The notes beneath the pieces are model-generated. The model ran no database searches, was not told the origin of the DNA, and saw only the letters and a list, made by a program, of their open reading frames with translations. Below are positions 42,938-57,900 of a DNA stretch of 64,000 bases, piece after piece (positions within the stretch are counted from its first letter, which is position 1; each line of letters opens with the position of its first letter). Origin of the DNA: Apostichopus japonicus. Lineage: Eukaryota > Echinodermata > Holothuroidea > Aspidochirotida > Stichopodidae. The position numbers and the translations under genes were made by a program. The stretch is taken from NCBI RefSeq assembly GCF_037975245.1, contig NC_092579.1, positions 4,798,001-4,862,000 on the forward strand. The letters are read 5' to 3'.

Positions 42938-45900
42938 CTAGAAAGGAATTAAATAAAAGAATAATCAACCAACTGATAAAAATTTGGGAGGAAGAAAATA
43001 GCAGATCAATGTTAATTTTATTTTACGTTAAAATTTGTTATATTTCTGTAGGTTTCTATTTTGTATGTCTATGCAGATTTTTCTTAATTTGGGGGAGGGG
43101 GGAGTGGGGGGGGCTGGCTTATAGTCATGGCTGGCATGCATTCTAAACTACTAAATCCATCATCACCCATCGCAACTCCTAACTCTAATCACCAACCTTG
43201 CTTTGATGTGAGAGGATACCGGTGGTGGACCCCAATGAAGAAGAGGGACGCTATGTAGCTCTATATGGATGTCATAGAGGCCGTGGTTGAAGATGTCACC
43301 GACCCACTTTGCGGTGATGAGGACCAGCATGAGAGGCAGGCCGTAGGTGATGTTGTGAGTCGCTTCCATTAGAATGACTGTCAGTGAGATAGTCATTCTG
43401 ATCACCCCACCTATGAAGAAACAATAGAAGAAACAATAGCAGAAACAATAGAAGAAACCAAAGAAGAAAGAATAGAAACAGTAGAAGAAAGAATAGAAGA
43501 AACAACAGAAGAAAGAATAGAAGAAACAACAGAAGAAACAATAGAAGAAACAATAAAAGAAACAGTAGAAGAAAGAATAGAAACAGTAGAAGAAAGAATA
43601 GAAACAGTAGAAGAAAGAATCGAAGAAACAATAGAAGAAACAATAGAAGAAACAATAGAAGAAACAATGGAAGAAAGAATAGCTGAAACAATGGAAAAAA
43701 AATAGATGAAACAATGAAAAAACAACAGGAGAAACAATAGAAGAAACAGAAATAATGACCTTCTAATAAAATGTCGCAAGAGAAATAAAAGACAAGTTAC
43801 AAAATGATGGATTTTATTCGTTCAATTTAGTTAAATCATTTTTTTATTAAAGTTGGAATACTTAGAATATATTACATGAGAAGAAACAATTGGTCCAACT
43901 ACCACTTAAACAGCATGCACCACTCCTGAGGTGCAAAACTTTAAAGATTATTCACCATTGAAGATTTGCTCACTAATTTGTGATGTCACACACGGAATTG
44001 GTTGTTTGGTTCTTTAACTTGGTTCCCACCAAAATTATCAAGAAAATCATCAGATTTAATCTTGATGAAGTTACACGACTATACGTAACCCAACCTAACA
44101 ATGATAACATAACATTCATCCATGCTGTTGAATCGGTTACCTACTTTATAGCATGATGTTAAGTTTGAAAGAAAACGAGCCCGTTGATGAAATTCATGTC
44201 TCATATAAGGAGGTGGTATAATCATATTATTGCATGACTAAGGAGGTGCATTACCTGGTAGCAATACCAGTCACTATATGGGAGTACTTACCAAGCTGTG
44301 CAGCTGCCCCGATTAAAGCATAAAGTCCACAAGCTGAGAATACCTGCAGCAAAACCAAAGTAAACATACAAAATTATCAAGGACTGCTGTGTATACCTTG
44401 TAAATTACAGAATAAAATGATGGCAAGGTGACATAGTGAAATGGGATGAGAGAGGGCAAGAGCAGAATGGGGGAGGGGGGGAGGGGGTAGGAGGGCATGG
44501 TCCTAAAATATACATCCAAGAAAGAAAATGATGCCTTTTTCAGAATTGTAAACTCCCTGCCATAAAAACATTCTCAGAAAAGTTTTACAAAATACAAAAC
44601 AGTATCCTTCAGGAACAGATAAACTAGCCATTTTCAGGGATAAGACCATTGTGTTCCAATCAAGCAGCTATCCAAGAATTATTTCTTTGGGTCAACTTGG
44701 CTCAAAATTCATGAAATAGATTACAGGAGCAGATGGGACTGCTATCAAATGTTACTGTAAATCGTTACAGAGTGTTCACTGATTTACACAAAGGGTAGGG
44801 TAGGGAGGGAGGAAGGCAGGGTGCGAGGAAAGAGACCGTGTGAGTACTTACTTCAGGTGTAGGTGATAGATAGTGAAGAAACATCCCAAACAACCTGCCC
44901 CAGGCAGCACCGGCCAGAAGACACGGTATGAACAGACCGCTGGGGATGCTCAGTCCGTAGGTCAGAGTTGCCAGGAGAAAGTATATCACACAAAACGGGA
45001 GAAGGGTTAGAAAACTGATGGAACCTGTCGGGAAGAAACACAAGGAGAGAAGTAGAAACTTTTATTCTGTGAATGTGCGTGTGTATATGTTTGTGTGTAT
45101 ATGTTTGTGCGTGAGATTGCTGTTGCTCTCTAGTCATTTGCAAAGACGAGAAGCATCCATTGCACAACGAATTATTCAGCATTTGATTCTCAACTCAATT
45201 CCCAAGACACAAGGGTTTTTTTCCACATCATTAGTGGGATCCAAATGGAACAAGGTCAAATGTCTTCTTTCAAATCTTAAAGCAGACATTTTACTCTAAA
45301 AGTCTTTCTTTGAGAGAAATATTGAAACTATTAAATCCCACATTAGGGTCTGGAACGACAAAACACAAGTTAAAAGTATAGTAAATATCTTGACTCGGCT
45401 AATTTTTCATATGCTTCGAAACATTTCGCTTAAGAATCTGTTTATAATCAATTCTATCATTATTGCAAATGCTTCTTTTGGGATTCTTGATGTTGGGGTC
45501 AAACTATGATTACTGATTTCAGATTGGAAAGAAATTTTGATCCTAATTAGGATGTGAGAACTGGGATCATCACTGAGGTTGATGGTTACGGGGTAATTTA
45601 CAAGACAAGGCTAGAGGCATACTTATTTCAGTCATATATAACCAAGACTACTCTACACCAGACTGTCACAGACACTTTCAGCTTAAACAACCTGACTCCA
45701 GTAAAACGGCAAAACGAATTTCTAGAATAACCAGGAAGGATTAACGTGAGACATTTCGTTCCTCACCTTCCCGAGCATGAAACAGAGTCTTCACCGACTC
45801 TTCTGGAGTTGAGAAAAACAGGGAGGCGGAGGCACTGTATTCCCCATCGCCACAAAAAAGCTGCAAGAACAAATCAAATAATTTGTAATACTGTAATACA

Positions 45901-48900
45901 TATGTTACTGACCTGAAGAGGCTTTTCTACGTACTTTGTGAATGGCTGACAGTCTCTTCGAAGGTATAACTGAGACATTGCTAAATAATTTGTACCACTG
46001 TAATACCTATGTTACTGACCTAAAGAGGCCTTTCTATGTACTGTGTGAATGGCTGACAGTCTCTTCCAAGGTTATATACTGAGACAGTTCACAATAAGTT
46101 GTACTACTGTAATACCTATGTTACTGACCTTAAGAGGCTTTTCTACGTACTTTGTGAATGGCTGACAGTCTCTTCCAAGGTATCTACTGCGACAATTCTA
46201 AATAATTTATAATACTGTAATACCTGTTACCTGACCTGAAGAGGGTTTTCTACGTACTTTGTGAATGGCTGACAGTCTCTTCCAAGGTATATACTGAGAC
46301 AATTCAAAATAATTTGTACTACTGTAAGAGCTATGTTACCTGACCTGAAAAGGGCTTTCTATTTATTGAGTGAATGGCTGACAGTCTCTTCCAAGATTTA
46401 TACTGAGACAATTCTAAATATAATTTGTAATACTGTAATACCTATGTTACCTGACCTGAAGAGGCTTTTCTGCGTACCGTGTGAATGGCTGACAGTCTCT
46501 TCCAAGGTATCTACTGTGACAATTCTAAATAATTTGTACTGCTGTAATACCTATATTACTGACCTGAAGAGGCTTTTCTACATACTGTGTGAATGGCTGA
46601 CAGTCTCTTTCAAGGAATATACTGAGACAATTCTAAATTACTTTTACTACTATAATACCTATATTACTGACCTGAAGAGGCTTTTCTACTGTACGTACTG
46701 TGTGAATGGCTGACAGTCTCTTCCAAGGACTATACTGAGACAATTCTAAATAACTTTTACTACTATAATACCTATATTACTGACCTGAAGAGGCTTTTCT
46801 ACTGTACGTACTGTGTGAATGGCTGACAGTCTCTTCCAAGGACTATACTGAGACAATTCTAAATAACTTTTACTACTATAATACCTATATTACTGACCTG
46901 AAGAGGCTTTTCTACTGTACGTACTGTGTGAATGGCTGACAGTCTCTTCCAAGGACTATACTGAGACAATTCTAAATAACTTTTACTACTATAATACCTA
47001 TATTACTGACCTGAAGAGGCTTTTCTACATACTGTGTGAATGGCTGACAGTCTCTTCCAAGGTATCTACTGCGACAATTCTAAATAATTTGTACTGCTGT
47101 AATACCTATGTTACCTGACCTGAAGAGGCTTTTCTATGTACTGTGTTAACGGCTGACAGTCTCTTTCAAGGAATATACTGAGACAATTCCAAATAACTTG
47201 TACTACTTTTATAACTATGTTACTGACCTGAAGAGGGTTTTCTACATACTGTGTCACCGGCTGACAGTCTTTTCCAAGGTAGATACTGAGAAAGCTGAGA
47301 GAGACGGTGAGGATTGCTATGACAATGACCTCCATGACACACATACTACCTCTATAGACATATCTGTAAGTAAATAACAGGAAGAATATTTTTATTTTTT
47401 ATTAAGTTATTTTATTCATATTTCTTTCATATATATCTGGTACAGAGATTGAAGAATAAATGACCTCGAGATTTACCGACCATTGGAAGTCAAACTTTGG
47501 CAACAAGTGGAATAAGAGTATAAGAGGGAATTTATAATGAAAATGTTTAGTTTGAATAATACTTCCAACAATAATGTCTTGTACAGATTTTAATATTGAT
47601 GTGAGTTCTCATATTATGTAATTTTTTGGTGATGTACTTTCTTACATACCTCAATAACAGTAGTTCCTTGCTGTTCTATTTTAGTGTCAGAACCTTGTAA
47701 CTGTATTGAATGCTCCCCAATGCAGAATGATGTCACAAAATTTCATCACATTGTGAATGAAACTACTTGTGAAAGTACCACGGACCAAACATAACACAGA
47801 GTTCTACTCACCAAAGTCATAAAAGAACAAAACAATCTACAAACATTTGAAAAGTACAAAAGAAAACGGAATGCTCCGTGCAATAGACCTTACTTCATTC
47901 TAAAAACTGTGATCTTGTAATTGATTGCATTGAAGAGCGCCCCCAACAAACCCCCGATGACACCCATCAACAGGAAGAGCAAGATCTCGTAACCATGGTA
48001 ATCGATTCCCTTGAAAATGAAAGAGAAAGAGAAAACCTGCATGGAAAACATCGTACTTGGATTTCACAGTGATCAAGAATTAAAACTGGAAAGCTGTAAA
48101 GAATGACGAGGTCAAAGGTCGGTTCAGATGAACTGAGAACATAGCCGTGTTGACGTCATAACATTAATTCTAAAGAAAAGGATATGCATGAAGCTAAGAT
48201 AATGTGGTCATAGGTCGGTTCAGCTGTAAATGAGCACAACTGATGCTACTTTGCAATAAAATGACTTAAAATAAAACTGATAAATATACAACCTGCGATG
48301 TAATTGTGACATGAAGACAAAAGAACTATTTCACTATACAATAGAATTAGAATTAGAATTAAAAAGAATTCAAACCATTGACATTCGGATACAATCTCTT
48401 TGCTCTACAGATGGAGCTATTCAGCACTACACATTGCGGCTGTTTTTCTGTAAACTGTTTGTTCACGAGAGGGCCATGTGAACATGCCCACGGTGGGACC
48501 ATGGATCAAGGATAATTTTATTAACTTAATAATACGGCACCAGATTACGTACAAGAAAAAGACTTTGATTTTGTATGTTCCAGGTGATCGATGAAGGTCT
48601 GCCAATTAAGTGATTTTAAGTCATTCCGCCATTATAATGATAACGATGATGGCAGTGATAATAATGAGAATGAAGAATAATGATGTTGACGACAACGACA
48701 ATGATGGTGGTGGAAGTTGTCCTTTCCATCGCCATCATCTGCATTTCACTGGAAACAACCCCAGCGAGTACTGTGAAGTAACCACTTTTGCCAATCCACA
48801 GTAGTTAAAATATATTGTCTTTAATTTAGAAAGAGACCTACACAGAAATAAACTTACTGTGAATTCGCCAAAATTAATAAGACCAGGGCTTGAGAGGCTC

Positions 48901-51900
48901 CATGGGTTGCCATTGTAGTAACTAAGGAGGACGTTGAGGGTGAACGAACAAGTCATCGAGGCAAAGAACTGCGAACGGAAATAACCAAATAAAACATGAA
49001 AGTGATGTGTTAGGGATTTGGCATCTCTGCTTGGGAAAGAATTTTAAAGGATATTTATCTGGTAGGTTCATATAAAGTCAAATTAACGATCACATTTTTC
49101 AAGAAAAGTTAAGTTATGTGTCACATGATGAGAAGGGAAGAGCACTTCTTTAGCTGATAAATTTTAATTAAGAAAGAAAGTCTCACAAGTTGTCATCACC
49201 AGCATAGAGTAAAAGAATGTTTACCATGAAAACAAGTTCTATTTGAATGTAATATATGACATATTAAATATCTCATACTTAGATATAAGGAATAAACTCT
49301 AAATTGCATTTTGGCACAACAACATCAAAATATACCAAGAGAAACTGCATCTACACCCTCCTCCCCCACCCCATCTCCCAGCAACCCTCCCCCCCACCCA
49401 TATATGCCAAATCATTTGTTTTCTTTCCAAATCCTGTATAAAGAATCCTGGCGGCAATGCCACATTTATTGTATTTACTTACAATTCTCCAAGTAAGAGA
49501 CTGGTTCCAGAAACTAGCGCCCTCTTCTAAACTGAAAAGCACACCTCCTATCGGAGCACCAAAGGCAGCCGCGACGCCCGCTGCGGCACCACCAGAGACA
49601 AAATCCCTCTTTTCGTGGTCCGTTCTGAAATCTCTGAATATCTATCAAAGAAAATTTCAACAAACTTACATCTACCTGTTTCCCTGTTGGTTGTGACGGT
49701 CTGATAAAAAAAAAATTATGATATATATTTCTTCAAAGTATATCTAGATAGTTATAAAATGGAAAATCACGAACCCTAATTAACGTGTGAAAGGTGACTT
49801 CCATATTCTCCTGCTCTGGGCCAAAAACCAAGTTTATTTGCTATTTCCAAAATTTATTTTACAATTCCCTACTCACTATTTTAACTTTGCCTTTACTGAA
49901 ACTTTAAAAACAAACTATGGATTAGGAAACTTTGAATTGAAAAAATTACCTTCAAATCCCTCCTAAATGTTGTGGATTTCCCCTGAGATACTCCGGCTGC
50001 GACCACCGATCCAGCGTGAATCATAGGTCCTTCCTGCGACAGAAATCAACAAAACGTTTGGGAAATTCAAGAGGATGTAATACAGTGAATCAAAATAACC
50101 TAGTACATTTATACTGTACTTTCAGCCAATCCTCACGTGACAGTATTTCTCAAGAGACCGTTTTGTACACAGTTTAATGTGTCGAGCAATGTCATCTGGC
50201 ATGATACAGCCCAATTAATGACATATCTTGTGGACCGGGAAAACCCTATGGAGACCAAAACCGCCATGCAAGTACTGTTTATATCAGGTTTGTATTGAGC
50301 AACATGAATCTCATATCACAACAAAACAATACTCAAAGCAAAAAATTCCAAAAATTCCCAAAATGTTAGTTTCAGCTCAAGCCCCTTCTTTCCTCCTCTG
50401 GTGCTTCCCTCACCTTCACACCCCCTACCATCCCCAACCTCCCCCACACATACAAAAACAGCTCAAATGACACATGTTCACATGTACATCATAAAAATTG
50501 AGAGTAACTTTTAAGTTTAGGAAGTGAGAATAGTTTCACCTCAGTCTTGCAAATATTGTGATAGTTTGCACACCGGTAACTTTTGTTTCCAAATATTCCT
50601 GATTTATTCTACTTAGGTAGGACCAGGGAAGGTTGATCAAGCCATCAAGTGATAATTTAGTCATAGAAACATTTCAAGTTTTATAATTTCCCAAGTTTCA
50701 ACAAGACATTCGTTACCTTGCCGACTGCTAAGCCACCGGACACTGCAAATATGATGCCAATGACCTTGCACAATAGGGTCTTGAAGCGCACCACGTGAGG
50801 GACTAGGACACCGTTTAAATAACATTTGATCTGTGGAATGCCACTGCCGGCAGCTACAGGCTGAAAAGGAAATGGAGAGATCGTGACAGGGTTAGTATCG
50901 ACTAACGATGTAACTGAAAGATTCAAAAAGTGCAACGAGAACGAACTATAGCTTGAATGGTGACTGCAGGCAGAATTATAGTCTTGATATGTCATAGTTT
51001 AAAAAAAGAAATTAAAGAAAAAATTGAGTATTAGTAAATGTTTCCATAGTTACTATGGTATTCAAAATAAAAAAAATAAAAAATATGCCAAAATCTCTGG
51101 AATGCTCCTTTAAGGAATAAATTGATGATGACATGTTAATATTTTTTTAAATTTTTTTTTTAAACTTTTTTTTATTATTTTTTTTTATAAATTCTAATAA
51201 CTCAACAATAACCACAACATACTCTTATAACTTCATAAAAAAAACAACAGAGCACCCTTAGATGACATTCCAATACCATTTGTCATTGACAAATTTGTAG
51301 TGTATTGTAAACCAGGCACTTGAGGTCGTAAACTTCTTATGCTTTTACTGTTGAGTTTTTTGTTGCATCAGAGGAACTGACCTAATTTTTGTCTGTGTGT
51401 TAGTCTAAGTAGTTCAGCCACTTTAAGTCATGAGCCTGAAATGTTAAAGGGCAAGTTTTCTCAAAAATTTACAAGTCGTAAAAGTACGGAAATAAGGACT
51501 CAGAGGAAAGCCTTTTAAAATGAATTTGTGTGCATAAAATCACACTTTTAAGTATTTGCATATGTGGCAATAATGAGGTTCACAATTTTTTTCCCATGTC
51601 CCGAATTACTGTAAATGTTAAGATTTTGTGTACAAAAACCCCCACCCAATTTTTGTAAATGTGCAGCAGTTAACTTTGGTCTTTTTCATACTTGCTACAA
51701 CATCTCTGCAATTGTGTAGATGTTTTGGTCATATTTTACAAATGCATTTTTTCTATTCCATAGCTCATCACTTTAATACACCTGGAAAAAAAATTCTTCA
51801 TAGAAACTTCCGTTCAACCTGACTTTACATAATAAAAAAAACTAAAAATACATATTAAATCATATATATATTTGCACACTCAATCTCGTGCACTTCATTA

Positions 51901-54900
51901 CACTGCTTGAAAGTTATTGCGCAACAACAGACTCCAGGAAGCCTGCATGGAATCAAATTTTGCAACCTGTTTGACAAATGAGCCTCTTCACTTCCTTCAT
52001 GGCTGAAATTACACATAAGGAAACTGAAACTAGAGTGACAACTATTTGTGCTTTTGCATTCATTTAAAAAACAAACCCTTCCTGCAGACTAATAGGAAAC
52101 CTTTTAAGGATGCTTCTACACCATACCCAAATCTGACCTCCTGATATCATCAGGAGATCAGATTACCAGTGAACCATCACATGCCTTGATCCCTACTCTG
52201 ATCCTCCCTGTGCATGGCGAGCGCTTAAGCCAAAGTGGTTTCCAGACGGATTGGGAAAGAGCAGCTCACGAGCATGCTCACTAAATGTATAAAACATTTC
52301 TGATGCTGAACAAAACACATGTGTAGGTTGTGTAATCATAATAAGGACTGCTGTGTTTGTAATGTATACAATCGAATCAGCACATTACATGTACTGCACT
52401 TAACTACAGAGGAAAGCTAGGCCTTGCCTAAGAATTCTACATCTCGACTCCAACATCCGTATCTCGGGTCACCGTTGATCCTAGAGCATTTACACTACAA
52501 AGCTTGATATCGTTCTCGGAAACTGATCCTCCCCTTGCCAAGATCAAACTCGGAGTATCAGATCCGGATCCGATCTGCATTTACACTTCAACAATTGATC
52601 TTGAGCAGAGGATCTGATCCTCAGCAGGAGATCAGATCCGGATCAAATGTAAAAAACACTCTAAGAGAACGAGGTTCATCGGGTTAAACTGTTATCAATG
52701 TAATGAAAACTAGAAAACAATGGGAGCTTGCCTGTTAATATTGAATCCACAAAATGTCTCTGTACTATATTGCATGAATTTTACATACTCTTGAAATACC
52801 ACTAGATGGGACAGATATTTAGGTTTACGTACTTTCAGTTGGTTCTACGAGTTTGGCTCAAATTGTGAAAATCAATTTTCCATCATGATGGAATGAAAGT
52901 GATAAAACTGAAAGAAAGAAAGATTCGACAACTCAATAATGGAAAGAATTGAGAGCCGATCTTGGCTATCATTACCTCACCGTAGACTACAAGCATGGCG
53001 GCCAGAAAGACAAAAACGACATCGATCCCCATCCATAAGAAAAAGGGGATCAGGATGGATATGTCATCAACTTTATGTGCAAAATCTAGTGAAAACAGAG
53101 CCGATTAAGGAAATCATCTTGCATTAGAAAGCGACCTCTTGAAGTATACCCTGACAGATTAAAACATGGATTGAGAATAATAGTATGCACTATATATGAT
53201 GATGGTGTGAAATATATGCTCTGAGAAAAAAGACAGAAAAAAAGATAAACAAAAATATATCCACAATATGCTCTCAGAACTTAATGGTAACTGCATAGGT
53301 TTGGTAGTAATTTCCTCAGGCATATAAAAAATGAGGTAGAGGGTGAAGGAAGCTCATCCCCTCCCCTCCCCCTCCCCTCCCAAAAAACATTCTGATAGCT
53401 CCCTACTCTATTCATTCCTTAGGCTTGACTTGTCAGTGCTGCAAGAACAAGATGTTTTCCAATCTTTTTTTAAGTTCAATGTTGAATGGGTAAATTATAA
53501 ACAATGACCAAGTATCCGGGAGGGGGGGGGAGCTCTAGTCTTGGGTCTGTTCATAGGGTGAAAAATATAATAATAGGGGAAAATATGAGATAAAGAATAA
53601 TGTATTCTCACTTTCAAAAGATTATCTTAAAAGCAAAACATGAAGACTTCAAAAAGGGGCTATAGTGACATAATTGTCCCCTGCGTGGAGCCTGCACTTT
53701 GCCGCCACTGTTTATTTGTTCTTTAAGGATACAGGAAGCCACCAATGAATACTTTGATCCTGCCAGGACATCGATGCAAATATCTACACCAGCCGCGATA
53801 GCCGCCGTGGTCATGCCAATGAGAAGCATCACAAACCATCTTTTCATCTCCAACTGCCAGATAAACTTTGGAATTTTCTACAATTGAAGGAAAACGAAAA
53901 CATTAAAACCAGAATGCAAAAATGCGTTGTGGTTTCGATGATGTAACATGAGCAGTTTTCTTCATGAATCTGACGTAATGTATAGTGGTACATGTTAACA
54001 AGGGTTTCACAATTTGACCTCTGATGACCCCAAATGACCTTTGACCTCCACCAAAAACTATAGGCTTCTTGTACTCAATGTGGTACTTTTACACACTAAA
54101 TATGAAATTTGTCTTACCTTCGTTTCTTGAGATATAGTGTTTACATTACAAGCTGGGCGTCACAAATGCACACACACACACACGCATATACACATACGCC
54201 ATCATGAATGCATAGGTTACGATTATCATCGAAACCAAAATTGATGTCGGACAATAATACATGAGAGCAGGAAATGTCTAGATAATTTGACAGCTCCAAA
54301 ACTCAGCATGCTTCATAAAAGAGAGTATGCTACATTTGCACTTATTGTAACAGTAGTTTCTAAACTATTAATCTGGAATTTCCAGAAACTATTTTGTTGT
54401 TTATAAATATTCCCTGACGTTGAGAAGGATTACATGTAGATAGTAAGGTGTTTCAGGGAGGTGAGATTTCTATGAGGGAGGCATTGAACTTAAAGCTAAA
54501 GTTTGACCAGCCCAGCTGATCAATTATCTTTACCTACACAGTTGCAACATAGGTTACTTTTTAATGTTCAATATTAAAAGTAATGATCAGGAATGTCTTG
54601 TGTATTACCTTTAGAACAATTCGATGAATGACACAAACTGGCAACATAGCCATGATTTAAACTGATGCCATATTATGTACATCACACCTGTACAGCAGCA
54701 GACAGACATGTTCATTAGTTGTGTATATATGCAGATGCGTGTACATAGTTGTGTAGCAATGGTTACACTTGTGTAGATACATGGACAATAGCTGACTAGT
54801 CTTATCTTCCTACAAAGTGGTAACCCAGGTGACTTTTTCTATTGTTTATCATTACTTACAGTGGTGGGTTTGCGGGGGGGGGGGGGGGGGGGGTGAGAGG

Positions 54901-57900
54901 TTCCTGTGTAATGTGCAGACAAGTCCATAGTTATGCAGACATTTTGTTTACTTGTATAGACATGTGTATACAGCTGTCCCAGACCTGTATGTGTTGTACA
55001 TATAGTAGTTCTGCGGACATGAATATATTTGTGCAGACATCTGTATATTGTGCAGATATGTGTCTATCTGTGCAGATATGTGGACATATTTGTGCAGAAA
55101 TCTACATAGTTGTTTGTATTTTAAAATTACTTGGCCAATATTTACATGTGTTCTCTGTGTGTTCAGAAATGTGTACAAAGTTTGTGCATAGTGTATAGTT
55201 GAACAAAATGTGTATAGTTGAACAAACTTGCCTTACTACATCCATTTTGCCAGACATAAAACAAACTTGCCTAGCTGTGCAATTGTGCAAACTACATGTA
55301 TAGCATTTCATCTTCAGTATAGAAACCAAACGAAAACAAAACCTGTTGAAGCTACCCGCTGGAGAGCTATAGACAACTGTAGTGATCGTTAATACTCGAT
55401 CGTTGAACTAAGTATCAAACAATTCCGCCAGTAGAGAATATAATACAATGTATGTATATACAACAAATACAACCAGGAAATAAAAGAAATTTTCTATTTT
55501 GAAGCAACGGTTTCCATCTGATCAAGTTGATAAAGTTCAAAATATGATCCTAATTGAAGAAAGTACAACCCTGTCTTACCTTTACGCCTTTACCCTTTAA
55601 AGATCATTTATCAATATTTTTTTATTTCATTTATGACATAATTTTTTGCTCAAACACTTTTGTTATGTAACTAACAAGACCAGCAACAATGCAGAAGCTC
55701 AGCTAAGCTTCTATTTGAGAAATCTGTTTTGATTGTCAATATTTCTAAGCAGTTTATCAATTTGTTTGTGCAAAAAATATTAAGACAAAGGCGAGATAAC
55801 GATGTCATTTCCTATCCTCCCACCTCCTTTTTTTCCTTGGCCTTTAATATGCTCCTTCTTAGCAGACATAGTTTGTTACAAAGTTGTAAAAATTTGTGTT
55901 GAAAAAAAAACATCAAGATAAACGTTTATTGTTTGTGTATTTTTAAGGAAATAAACACTGATAAAAGTTTGAAATAAATTTGAGAAAAGTCAAAGGCTTT
56001 AATTACTGCTAAGGTGTGTTCTTGAATATATGTAAAATGCACAGCTGCCTTTGTAATATATTTAAACCAGAATGAAAAACTGTATTGAGGTTTGATGGAT
56101 GACGTCATCATAACATAGTATGAGCCAATGGTATCCTTGTAAGATAATAGATCTTCAAAAAGTTTTGTTTATATGAGTTCTGCAGATACAGTTGACCTTT
56201 GATAAATTTTGAGATCAAATAAATTAATAGATTTATACTTAAAATGACACCTCATGAAAGTAGGAGACTTGTCAATGTTACATTTCCTTAGCTACACAAC
56301 ATTTTCACATTTAAGCCAGTTGACGTCCATGGGACAACATAGCAACCCTGAATAACAACTAAATATTTGACTTGATCAAGTCTCCCACGGGTGGAATTAT
56401 TTCCCAAAATTACAGGAAAATTTAGGTGGAAAACATTTTGCTACTCACACCAAAGTGCATACTGGTCATAAATACTATATTGAAAAAAAAATTTAATGAT
56501 CATTGCATAAAGTAACTATTAACTGAACACACAAACCACTCTAGAAACTGCAGTTAAATTGAATGCAAAATGACCAAATGGCAGCCAATCAAACACAGTG
56601 GCAAGAAGTGACAGAATTTTGACAGAATCGCATAATCTCTATACCTCAGCTGAAAGCTTACAGCTGAGCTAGTAGAATCACATTATAGTGATCGCTGTAT
56701 ACCAGTTTTCTTTCTTTTTTATTTTTATTTTAAATTACTTTAATTCTTATTTTAATTGCCTTTGAGGGAAAGAGTAATACTGTATGATATACATATACAG
56801 TATATCATATACTACTGTAGGGCACTTCACACATCTTTACGACTATGTGCTTTCCACTTCCCTAAGTTAAACCATCCATGTATAGTAAATATTAAACAGA
56901 AAATGAGACCAAATTTTGGCTTTGAAGAGCTATTTGCATTTCCTATTTATACCATTATATCTTCTAGGAACATCAAATCTAACGACGAAACTCTTGTGGT
57001 TTACGACTATTTGCTTTCAGCCTTCAAATGACACCACCTACGAATATTCAATATTAGACATTAAACCTAACATTGTACTTGAATATTTATCAAATTATTT
57101 GCTCTGTGTGCACCGATGAAACATCATCCAAGAAATAAGCCATTGATGTCACCTCTCAAAATGCACTTAAAAGGTTGTAAACAATGCCAAAAGTCATTTC
57201 AGCAGTAGCTCAAAGTTCTCCAGTATTGACCACGACATAAATGCTACGTAGAGAGTCAAATAATGGTCCAGTCATGCTCCACTACCACATGAATGCTACT
57301 GCCACCATCCACAAAGTATGTTTCCTCACTGAGACATTGAATGGTCTAATTAACACCCTTCCCCCAACGTCTGGAAAGTGTTTGGAGATTCAGTATCGCC
57401 GGGAAAGTCATTTTAAGAACCATCAGCAATTTTTTTAGCATAATATACAATACTGACGACAGTTAATTCCATAGGGTAAACAGTGAAAGTGCTTTCAATG
57501 ACAGACAACTCATCCTACAGTATGTAGCAGTACTTGCAATATAAGGCATGTCAATGGGAACAGAACAAAATGGAGAACGTGGTCACGGAAACAGTAACCT
57601 GAAGAACAGATAACATCAATCTTCAAACAGTTGGTGAATTTTCAGACAAACATACATACATATACATACACGAATACACACACAGTTACACGCATACACA
57701 CACAATTCACACAACATACACCTACATGCCTACATACACGCAGTACTTACATGCATTCATACATCCATAGCATACATACATAATACTGAAAACATACTGA
57801 AAGTAATAACGTCTGCCAGCCCATCCAAACATGCCATTACAAATATCAAAGTTTCGGGGAACCTAATTTATAATGGAAGAGCAATTCATCATAAATTTGC

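Noticed and set aside
43163-43779. Phe-rich frames up to 183 codons on the minus strand
   Set aside because: Only the exon 16 part (43197-43410) is coding; the rest reads through the GAAGAAACAATA repeat in the intron.
46333-46713. Repetitive plus-strand frame with DLKRLFY and EWLTVSSK units, looking like a repeat protein
   Set aside because: It is the antisense of the exon 12 copies in CLCN7 intron 12.
45895-47228. CRISPR-like regular array
   Set aside because: Units are 105-115 bp, have no distinct spacers, and derive from a eukaryotic exon border.
52440-52680. GATCCGGATC-rich patch resembling the subterminal repeats of the 4.4-kb element
   Set aside because: Ends with CACTCTAAGAG rather than CACTCTTAA, and I could not define a left end; possibly related but not supported as an element.
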